Of a stretch of DNA of 11,967 bases, positions 1 to 5,857 are shown in pieces. The notes below the pieces were generated by a model that did no database searches, had not been told where the DNA came from, and saw only the letters and a list, made by a program, of their open reading frames with translations. This DNA comes from JACNLN01 sp964626495 (lineage in GTDB: Bacteria > Fidelibacterota > Marinisomatia > Marinisomatales > CAZVFT01). The stretch's first letter is position 1. Each line of letters starts with the position of its first letter. The translations under genes and the position numbers were made by a program. The stretch lies in contig CAZVFT010000076.1 in the NCBI GenBank assembly GCA_964626495.1, positions 1-11,967 of the forward strand, written 5' to 3'.

Positions 1-85
1 TCGGATTAAACTCAAAAGACTTTATCCGTCAATTGTGACTTAACATGACACTAGTAGAAAAGAAAAACTGTGGAATCCGTAGGGG

Positions 86-1195
86 TTGTTAACCACTATG
101 TTTTTAGCAATCATTACCCGCACTTTTCTTTGGAGCCAGGTAACTCCCAATCCCGCTCAGATTATTGCTTGGGAGCAGTTCAATAGCAATTACGGGAATA
201 ATTGGACTATCCGGTGGGATGAGGATACCAGCACGCCAGCTTCTCTTTACGGTCATAAGACTACCTCCTATTTTGGCAACACCGTGAATGTAGCGCGGAG
301 TTTTCTCATTGATAATCGAGCTATTTTTAACATGAGAGATGACCTAGCGGACCTTGTTGTTAAGCAGATTCGAGAAAGCCACGGAGTTACCCATATTAAA
401 TTCGGGCAGAATTACAACGGGGTGCCAGTGTATGGTGGAGAATATGCTGTTCATATTGGGTCCGATAACCGGGTTCAGATGGCTAACGGAAGATACTTTC
501 CAGAAATACAGGTGGGTGTATCTCCATCTCTAACTGATGCCCAGGCCATTGATTACGCAACCTCTCTAGTGACAATTCAAGGTCCCTTAAGCAGTCCGGC
601 TTCGACTGAACTGGTAGTCTATCCGACTGGAGGACTGTTCTTGCTGGTCTGGAAGGTGCTCCTGCCCAACGAGCCTTACGCAATCTGGCGCTGTTTTGTG
701 GATGCAACTTTTGGAGAGGTGATCGCTTATGAGGATATACTCATTCATACCGATGGTATTGGTAACGTCTATCCCTTCGACCCGGAGAATAGCACACTTA
801 CTGAAGTTACAATCCCAAGATTACTTGGTCCTGGATATTACCTTGATGGTACCTATGTAAAAACCCTTAATTACCAGGGTGACGAAGCCTACAGCGAAGC
901 TAGCGACTTTCGGTATACACCGCCGACCTACACGGAAACAGATACAACACATTTTGATGAAGCTAATGTCTACTGGTACATAGATAAATATGCGTATGAA
1001 TACCTACCCAGCATCGGCTTTGTTGGTATTGGTAGACAAATTGAGGCTACTGTCCGTATACCAAACGGGGATGGTGCAGGTTATTCTCCCTCAACAGGTA
1101 ATCTAAGCTTTGGTATGGGGGATATTATTTTTTGGGATTTAGCTAAAAAAGATGATATCGCCTACCATGAATACACCCACGCAGTGAGTGATTAA
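86..1195 (+). CDS. N-terminal fragment of a broken thermolysin-like (M4/M36) secreted metalloprotease
   Basis: This fragment carries the propeptide and the first part of the catalytic domain of a secreted zinc metalloprotease. A hydrophobic N-terminal stretch (about residues 5-16) looks like part of a signal peptide. Residues ~70-140 resemble the FTP/PepSY propeptide (SHGVTHIKFGQNYNGVPVYGGEY). The zinc motif HEYTH is at residues 361-365 (H361, H365 ligands; E362 catalytic). Four residues later an in-frame TAA (1193-1195) ends translation. The rest of the enzyme follows in the same frame, so this is half of a gene rather than a complete short protein; without the third zinc ligand it should be inactive. 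The start is uncertain: TTG at 86, or ATG at 98 with AGGGG 12 nt upstream. An in-frame stop at 80-82 blocks extension. Composition is GC-rich relative to the downstream half (about 52% by hand count at 601-720). Confidence 0.8.
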   Translation: MLTTMFLAIITRTFLWSQVTPNPAQIIAWEQFNSNYGNNWTIRWDEDTSTPASLYGHKTTSYFGNTVNVARSFLIDNRAIFNMRDDLADLVVKQIRESHGVTHIKFGQNYNGVPVYGGEYAVHIGSDNRVQMANGRYFPEIQVGVSPSLTDAQAIDYATSLVTIQGPLSSPASTELVVYPTGGLFLLVWKVLLPNEPYAIWRCFVDATFGEVIAYEDILIHTDGIGNVYPFDPENSTLTEVTIPRLLGPGYYLDGTYVKTLNYQGDEAYSEASDFRYTPPTYTETDTTHFDEANVYWYIDKYAYEYLPSIGFVGIGRQIEATVRIPNGDGAGYSPSTGNLSFGMGDIIFWDLAKKDDIAYHEYTHAVSD

Positions 1196-1228
1196 ATTGG
1201 ATTAGGATATTCAGGTCAAACTAAAGCT

Positions 1229-2299
1229 ATGAATGAAGGGTACTCTGATTACTTTGCAGCATCATATACAAACGACTATAGGATTGGTGAATGGGTAACC
1301 AAGTGCAGTGATACAGGTGATTTGAGAATTGTAGACAATGACAAGACTTATTTCCATAACGATAATTATGGGGCTGTACATTATGCATGGTGTGATACAA
1401 TAAATGGGTGGTTGAATTATGATGGTGGCCAACACGCTAACAGTATGATCTGGTCTGGCTCTCTATGGGACCTACGTGAATTGCTGGGAAATACTGTTAC
1501 TGATTTTATGGTTTACCAAGGGTTAGAGTATGTTAATGGCAATGCTACTTTTGAAGGCGGAAGAGAGGGGATTCTACAGGCTGATATAAACTTTTACCAA
1601 GGTCAAAACCAATATACAATTAAAGATGTATTTGGTGACCGAGGTATTGGTGATCCTGATCCGCCTGCAGCCCCTCAAAACTTGACTTTAACAAATGAAG
1701 GTGGAAAACCGAGATTGAGATGGTATGCAAATTCTGAACCTGATTTAATGGAATATCAAATATATAAGGAGCTGAATATCAATTGTTTCCCCTGTCAGGT
1801 TGATACATTTATCTATGTTACTATAGATACAACCTACCTTGATCAATCGTTTACTATTGGTGGCAAACCACCATTTGATTTTGCTGAATATTGGGTAAAA
1901 GCAGTAGATAATTTTCAAAATGAGTCACCTCCGTCGAATTCACGTTCTACAAAAGGTCAGAGCTGGATTCAGTGGAAACAGGTTGTAAACAGAAATATAC
2001 CAGATACTTACTGGTTACACTATAACTATCCGAATCCTTTCAATCCTGTTACCCAAATAAAATATGATTTACCAGAACCAAGTGTTGTTACTTTATCTAT
2101 TTACAATTTGCTTGGTGAAAAAGTAAAGACGCTTGTTGGAGGAAAAATTCAATTTGGATTCATTAATATGGAGTGGGATGGCACTGACAATTCAGATAGA
2201 CATGTTCCATCGGGTATTTACATTTACGAAATCAGTACATTTTCACTTGAAACAAGTAAACGATTTACAGAAAGTAGGAAAATGATCCTTATACGGTAA
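1229..2299 (+). pseudogene. C-terminal fragment of the same metalloprotease, with Fn3-like and type IX sorting domains
   Basis: This is the continuation of the upstream protease in the same reading frame after the TAA at 1193-1195. The codons from 1196 already encode matching sequence (IGLGYSGQTKA). NEGYSDYFA at the start supplies the third zinc ligand (E codon 1235-1237, 19 residues after the last His of HEYTH). QHANSMIWSGSLWDLRELLG (about residues 68-87) is typical of the helical C-terminal subdomain of M4/M36 enzymes. PAAPQNLTLT onward (about 145-240) resembles a fibronectin type III module. The last ~90 residues (YPNPFNPVTQIKYDLPEPS through a GIYIYEI strand) form a FlgD-like, type IX secretion C-terminal sorting domain, implying export across the outer membrane in the intact ancestor. 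The ATG at 1229 has no Shine-Dalgarno, so independent translation is unlikely. GC is lower than in the first half (about 35% at 1681-1800). The gene ends with TAA. Confidence 0.8.
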
Positions 2300-2361
2300 A
2301 CGTTGGTAGCTAATTGGCTTTTGGGATATTAGTTGTTGAAACGATAATGTTACGCCGTACA

Positions 2362-2402
2362 ACCTCCGCTGGAGGTGACCTCGAATGTTTTCGGGGCACC
2401 TC
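2362..2402. other. Strong stem-loop with an overlapping alternative hairpin
   Basis: Positions 2372-2385 pair with 2390-2402. The stem is GAGGTG/CACCTC, then a bulged A at 2378, then CCTCGAA/TTCGGGG with one G-T pair and a TGTT loop: 13 pairs in all. The 5' arm also forms a competing perfect hairpin, ACCTCC-GCT-GGAGGT (2362-2376), so the two structures exclude each other. It lies between the broken protease and the toxin gene. It could be a terminator (no clean T tract follows), a dispersed palindromic repeat, or a mobile-element end; the sequence alone does not decide. Confidence 0.6.
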
Positions 2403-2495
2403 ACCTTATTTGTTAGTTTTATAAAACTGACAAAGGTATTGATAAATTCAAATTTTAGAGCATAAATCATGGTAAAACAGACATGGAGATGAGAT

Positions 2496-2778
2496 TTGCA
2501 ACATAATTTTGAGTGGGACCCAAAGAAAGCAAAAACAAATAGAACAAAGCACAAAGTCAGATTTGAACTTGCTACAACGATATTTAAAGACCCAAGAGCA
2601 ATATCAATATATGATGATGAACATAGTGGAGATGAAGACAGGTGGATTACTTTAGGAATAACCTCAAATGGTCATTTGCTGGTTGTTAATCAAACATTTG
2701 AGCAATAATGTTACAATTCGAATAATTTCAAGCCGTAAAGCAACAAAAAGTGAGAAAATACAATATAAGGATTTGTGA
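2496..2778 (+). pseudogene. brnT: BrnT-family RelE-like toxin, frameshifted near the C-terminus
   Basis: The protein from 2496 begins FEWDPKKAKTNRTKHKVRFELATTIFKDP and continues to DEDRWITLGITSNGHLLVVNQTFE. This is the standard BrnT toxin pattern, a RelE-fold ribonuclease that inhibits translation. The frame then closes at TAA 2706-2708 after 70 residues. The missing BrnT C-terminus, NNVTIRIISSRKATKSEKIQY, is present immediately afterwards in the +1 frame (codons from 2704) and ends at TGA 2776-2778. A single-base shift near 2703 therefore broke a gene of about 93 codons. The site (GAGCAATAATG) is not a homopolymer. The start is TTG 2496 with GGAG at 2485-2488, 7 nt upstream; a stop at 2490-2492 rules out earlier starts. 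The antitoxin gene follows 1 nt after the restored stop, the normal toxin-first order. A recoding event is possible but no slippery heptamer is visible. The truncated product lacks the conserved RIIS-x-RKA strand and is probably inactive. Confidence 0.8.
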
Positions 2779-2779
2779 G

Positions 2780-2980
2780 ATGAAAAAAGAATATGATTTT
2801 TCAAAAGGGAAGAAAGGTAAATTCTATAATGAAAAAGCAAGACTTAACTATCCTATTTATCTTGAGCCCAAAACCCTCTCTTTTGTCGAAAACATTGCTG
2901 AAAAGAAAAATTCTGATATCTCCAAGGTTGTTAATGATTTAATCAAAACTGATATGAAGATAGCAGAATATGTAGAATAA
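2780..2980 (+). CDS. CopG-like ribbon-helix-helix antitoxin partnering the BrnT-type toxin
   Basis: This 66-aa protein starts MKKEYDFSKGKKGKFYNEKA and continues with LNYPIYLEPKTLSFVENIAEKK and SDISKVVNDLIKTDMKIAEYV. That is a short beta strand (about residues 24-31) followed by two helices, the ribbon-helix-helix layout of CopG/Arc antitoxins. Such proteins bind the paired toxin and repress their own operon. I chose ATG 2780 over a GTG at 2750 because AAGGA (2767-2771) sits 8 nt upstream and the start lies 1 nt after the restored toxin stop, giving tight coupling. The basic N-terminus would be the toxin-binding or flexible part; that is inference. The gene is intact although its toxin is frameshifted, a common decay order because losing the antitoxin first would be lethal. 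It is not the longer BrnA of the Brucella system, so I leave out the symbol. Confidence 0.75.
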   Translation: MKKEYDFSKGKKGKFYNEKARLNYPIYLEPKTLSFVENIAEKKNSDISKVVNDLIKTDMKIAEYVE

Positions 2981-3137
2981 ATTCTGACTAAAAAGCATAC
3001 ATTACATAACGTAAAAAATTAACCAGCAACTCCATCTAACCACAACCAGGGAGGCACTTTTTGAGTAGTGACACTGTTATCAATAGATTTACTTTTTTAT
3101 ATCATTTAATCGCTTCTCTTGTCGTGGTAGGTGATTT

Positions 3138-3167
3138 TTGAGTTCAATAACCCTGCTTTATTAAAAT
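3138..3167 (+). promoter_or_regulatory. Possible sigma70-type promoter for the cystathionine beta-synthase gene
   Basis: TTGAGT (3138-3143, 4/6 to the -35 consensus) and TAAAAT (3162-3167, 5/6 to the -10) are 18 nt apart, 75 nt upstream of the start codon. The gene needs its own promoter because it is separated from the toxin/antitoxin pair by 261 bp. In AT-rich DNA such matches arise by chance, so this is a weak call. Confidence 0.3.
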
Positions 3168-3241
3168 AAATCCGCAATGTTGGTAATAAACGCCTCTCAC
3201 CAGGATTCTTCGAAACTTTTGAACAAAGAAAAGGGAGAAAA

Positions 3242-4195
3242 ATGATAACAGAAAATATTCTTGGAGCGGTGGGAAACACACCTGTTGTTAAGTTTGCTCA
3301 TATTGGAGCTGATCTGGATTGTGAGCTTTATGGAAAATGTGAATTTCTCAATATTGGAGGTTCTCTTAAGGATCGTATTGGGGTCAGGATGGTGGAGGAA
3401 GCTGAGAAGGAGGGTCGAATCAAACCGGGTGATACTCTCATTGAACCCACGTCTGGAAATACGGGAATTGGTCTGGCATTGGCAGCAGCAGTGAAAGGAT
3501 ACCGTATGATAATTACAATGCCGGAAAAGATGAGCAAAGAAAAGGAGGTTGTCCTCACAGCTCTTGGAGTAGAAATTATCCGTACCCCTACTGAAGCGGC
3601 ATGGGATGCCCCAGATAGTTACATCAGTGTAGCTAAACGCTTGAATAAGGAAATACCCAATTCACACATTTTGGACCAATATTCTAATCCAGACAATCCC
3701 GATGCTCATTATTTTGGTACCGGAGAGGAGATTGTAAAAGATTTTGGTACCGATTTGAAGATGGTTGTAATCGGAGTTGGAACCGGAGGAACTGTTACTG
3801 GTGTGGCAAAACGATTAAAAGAGGCTATTCCTGATATTACCATTGTTGGGGCGGATCCGTTTGGCTCTATCCTGGGCGGTGGCGACGAAATTTTTCCATA
3901 TCATGTGGAAGGAATTGGATACGACTTTTTCCCGGATGTTCTGGATAATTCAATGGTGGATGAATATGTAAAGGTGAGTGATAAAGATTCATTTCTGATG
4001 GCAAGGCGCCTAATTCGCGAAGAAGGATTGCTGGTGGGTGGTTCGTCAGGTTCAGCTGTTTGGGCAGCACTTCAGGTAGCTCCCCGATTGAAAAAAGGGG
4101 AAAAGTGTGTTGTAATTTTGCCAGATTCTATTCGAAACTATCTCACTAAATTTGTAGATGATGATTGGATGAAGGAAAAGGGGTTTTTAGATTAA
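3242..4195 (+). CDS. cbs: Cystathionine beta-synthase (PLP-dependent, catalytic core only)
   Basis: A fold-type II PLP enzyme that would condense homocysteine with serine to give cystathionine and water in the cytoplasm. The PLP lysine is K43 in GGSLKDR; TSGNTG (70-75) binds substrate/cofactor; the glycine-rich phosphate loop is GVGTGGT (178-184); GGSSGS (266-271) contains the serine that contacts the pyridine nitrogen. Several stretches match cystathionine beta-synthases rather than CysK: NSHILDQYSNP (140-150), VEGIGYDF (222-229) and CVVILPDSIRNYLTKF (289-304). At 317 aa it has only the catalytic domain, lacking the heme N-terminus and C-terminal CBS pair of human CBS, so S-adenosylmethionine control through that module is not expected. 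The start is supported by GGGAG at 3233-3237. The partner gamma-lyase gene lies downstream across a 442-bp gap. O-acetylserine sulfhydrylase activity remains an alternative. Confidence 0.87.
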   Translation: MITENILGAVGNTPVVKFAHIGADLDCELYGKCEFLNIGGSLKDRIGVRMVEEAEKEGRIKPGDTLIEPTSGNTGIGLALAAAVKGYRMIITMPEKMSKEKEVVLTALGVEIIRTPTEAAWDAPDSYISVAKRLNKEIPNSHILDQYSNPDNPDAHYFGTGEEIVKDFGTDLKMVVIGVGTGGTVTGVAKRLKEAIPDITIVGADPFGSILGGGDEIFPYHVEGIGYDFFPDVLDNSMVDEYVKVSDKDSFLMARRLIREEGLLVGGSSGSAVWAALQVAPRLKKGEKCVVILPDSIRNYLTKFVDDDWMKEKGFLD

Positions 4196-4369
4196 TGCCA
4201 CCAAGACCCCAGTTGAATAAAGAGCTAAAAAGAGATTCAACAGGGTAAGACTAAGCACAAAGGAGTATTATAATTTCTAAACATATACCTGAGAGAATTG
4301 AAAGAATTGTTTATGTTTGTTTGGCGTAATCCCCATATTTTATTAGTAAGTATTATCCGTTGAGCTATT

Positions 4370-4399
4370 TTGACAATTTTACTTGATGACGACTATTAC
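4370..4399 (+). promoter_or_regulatory. Possible promoter for the cystathionine gamma-lyase gene inside the repeat element
   Basis: A perfect TTGACA (4370-4375) is followed after 18 nt by TATTAC (4394-4399, 4/6 to the -10 consensus). A transcript would run through the hairpins at 4402-4480 into the gene at 4638, giving a leader of more than 200 nt. If real, the inserted element supplies transcription to its downstream neighbour. The -10 is weak. Confidence 0.28.
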
Positions 4400-4401
4400 A
4401 C

Positions 4402-4480
4402 TTCCCTTCCTCGATGGGAGGGAATTAAAGGGAGGGTGAATATAATCTTTTTTTATCACCCTCTCCCATCAAGGGAGAGG
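4402..4480. repeat. Pair of related hairpins in inverted orientation
   Basis: Hairpin 1 is TTCCCTTCC (4402-4410) with GGGAGGGAA (4416-4424), loop TCGAT, one G-T pair. Hairpin 2 is a perfect CCTCTCCC (4460-4467) with GGGAGAGG (4473-4480), loop ATCAA. The two are near reverse complements of each other (GATGGGAG at 4413-4420 against CTCCCATC at 4463-4470). A third stem can form between them: GGGAGGGTGA (4430-4439) with TCACCCTCTC (4456-4465). The arrangement resembles paired dispersed palindromes of the BIME type or a small MITE. Confidence 0.6.
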
Positions 4481-4637
4481 AGATTGGGAATTCATAAATA
4501 ATTAATATCATTGTGACAAAATCAGTAGTATTTTTAAAAAAATAAAACATAAACATGATGATTAACTAGCACAATGGGTTAAGTATTTGAAATATCTTTG
4601 TGCCTTAGAGCCTTAGTGGCAAAAATAGGAGATAACA

Positions 4638-5780
4638 ATGAAATTTGATACAAAAGTAGTTCGTGGCGGAATAACACCAGACCCGACAACTGGAGCGATT
4701 GTTCCCCCAATTTACCAGACCAGCACTTATGTTCTGGAGGAAGTGGGAAAAGACAAAGGATTTGACTACAGCCGTTCAGCCAATCCCACCCGACAGATTC
4801 TTGAGCACAATTTGGCTGAGATTGAAGGGGGTAAATATGGTATCTGTTTTGCCAGCGGGATGTCAGCAGTAGACAGTTGTTTAAAACTGCTGAAACCGGG
4901 AGACAATGTGGTCTGTTCAGATGATGTGTATGGAGGTGTTTCCCGTCTATTTAATCAAATACTTCAGAATTATAAGTTCGAATTCACTTATGTTAATTCT
5001 TCTGATTCCGAAGAGGTAAAAAGGGCTATTAAGAAAAATACAAAAATGCTCTGGATTGAAACTCCCACGAATCCACTTTTAAAAGTTACGGATCTTGCGG
5101 ATATGGAAAAAATTGCGAGGGAATATGAATTGTATTATGTCGTTGATTCGACATTTGCAACACCTGTATTCTTAAAACCTCTGGAATTTGGTGCAGACAT
5201 TGTGGTTCACAGTACCACAAAGTATCTCAGCGGGCATAATCAACTTATCGGCGGTATTGTAATTACTAATCGTGAAGATATCCACGAAACGATTAGTTTT
5301 GTTCAGAAGTCCATCGGTGCGGTTCCCAGTCCTTTTGATTGTTGGTTGACACTTTTGGGAGTAAAGACTCTTCATCTGCGGATGCCCCGACACGATGCTA
5401 ATGCCAGAATTGTAGCTGAATTTTTAGAAGCTCATCCCAAAGTTCAGAGTGTGTTTTATCCGGGACTGCTATCACATCCACAACACCATATAGCAAAGAA
5501 ACAGATGTCCGGTTTCAGCGGGATGATTACCTTTGAATTGACCGGTGGACTGTCAGCTGGACGGACTCTTATGAACAGTGTGAAGTTATGTTCCCTTGCC
5601 GAGAGTTTGGGAGCAGTTGAAACTATGATTACACACCCTGCTACTATGACGCACGTAGAAGTCCCGAAAGAAGAGAGATATGCTCGGGGTCTCACCGATG
5701 GGATAGTGAGAATCTCTGTTGGAATTGAAGATCCTGATGATATCGTAGCTGATCTTGAACAAGCCTTGGAGAAAGCATAG
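4638..5780 (+). CDS. Cystathionine gamma-lyase / gamma-synthase family PLP enzyme
   Basis: A cytoplasmic fold-type I PLP enzyme of the Cys/Met metabolism family, about 380 aa as usual. The Schiff-base lysine is K195 in HSTTKYLSGH; D170 (VVDSTFATP) contacts the pyridine nitrogen; YSRSANPTR (44-52) provides the phosphate-binding Tyr/Arg from the neighbouring subunit; ASGMSA (72-77) forms the phosphate loop. SLAESLGAVETMITHPATMTH near the C-terminus is the usual substrate-binding region. Gamma-lyase and gamma-synthase are hard to tell apart by sequence. Pairing with a cystathionine beta-synthase favours gamma-lyase, which splits cystathionine into cysteine, ammonia and 2-oxobutyrate. A methionine-direction gamma-synthase remains possible. 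TAGGAG at 4626-4631 lies 6 nt before ATG. The conserved H-(S/N)-D-(V/L) after the lysine reads HNQL here, a minor variation. Confidence 0.88.
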   Translation: MKFDTKVVRGGITPDPTTGAIVPPIYQTSTYVLEEVGKDKGFDYSRSANPTRQILEHNLAEIEGGKYGICFASGMSAVDSCLKLLKPGDNVVCSDDVYGGVSRLFNQILQNYKFEFTYVNSSDSEEVKRAIKKNTKMLWIETPTNPLLKVTDLADMEKIAREYELYYVVDSTFATPVFLKPLEFGADIVVHSTTKYLSGHNQLIGGIVITNREDIHETISFVQKSIGAVPSPFDCWLTLLGVKTLHLRMPRHDANARIVAEFLEAHPKVQSVFYPGLLSHPQHHIAKKQMSGFSGMITFELTGGLSAGRTLMNSVKLCSLAESLGAVETMITHPATMTHVEVPKEERYARGLTDGIVRISVGIEDPDDIVADLEQALEKA

Positions 5781-5794
5781 AAGTTTCTCCTGCA

Positions 5795-5811
5795 TCAATT
5801 GAATCAATTGA
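5795..5811. repeat. Two adjacent TCAATTGA palindromes
   Basis: TCAATTGA occurs at 5795-5802 and again at 5804-5811, separated by one A, 15 nt after the gamma-lyase stop. Each copy is self-complementary. It could be a protein-binding site or chance in AT-rich DNA. No T tract follows, so it is not an obvious terminator. Confidence 0.3.
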
Positions 5812-5857
5812 GTACAATAAACAAATTCCTTATGACTTATCCCCGTTTTAACTTTTT

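Larger units (their letters stand above)
4196..4628. repeat. Intergenic insertion-like element bounded by imperfect inverted repeats
   Basis: The gap between the two transsulfuration genes holds no convincing ORF. Its left edge, TGCCACCAAGAC (4196-4207), directly follows the upstream stop. It matches in reverse complement GCCTTAGTGGCA (4610-4621) at 10 of 12 positions. The match resumes as CTAAG-CACAAAG (4251-4262) against CTTTGTGCCTTAG (4596-4608). The left arm is split by a ~40-nt hairpin (CCC-A-GTTGAAT at 4208-4218 with ATTCAAC-A-GGG at 4235-4245). The right arm contains a tandem GCCTTAG repeat (4602-4608 and 4610-4616) and ends just before the Shine-Dalgarno TAGGAG (4626-4631) of the next gene. 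This is consistent with a small non-coding mobile element or the husk of a cassette that lost its gene; the family is not identified. Confidence 0.55.

Noticed and set aside
2358..2418. An integron attC site: AAC...GTT ends around a stem with an unpaired base, next to a toxin/antitoxin pair
   Set aside because: The ends do not fit RYYYAAC/GTTRRRY on either strand and the R-L box spacing is too long. No integrase or second site is present.
2750..2779. An upstream GTG start for the antitoxin adding ten residues
   Set aside because: It overlaps the restored toxin C-terminus, has no Shine-Dalgarno, and the ATG at 2780 has AAGGA at proper spacing.
3061..3241. A SAM or other sulfur-related riboswitch ahead of the transsulfuration genes
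   Set aside because: I saw no conserved riboswitch core or multi-stem structure in this leader; only short AT-rich sequence and a possible promoter.
3242..4195. Annotation as cysteine synthase CysK/CysM
   Set aside because: Several long motifs (NSHILDQY, VEGIGYDF, CVVILPDSIRNY) match cystathionine beta-synthases better, and the lyase neighbour agrees. O-acetylserine activity is still not excluded.
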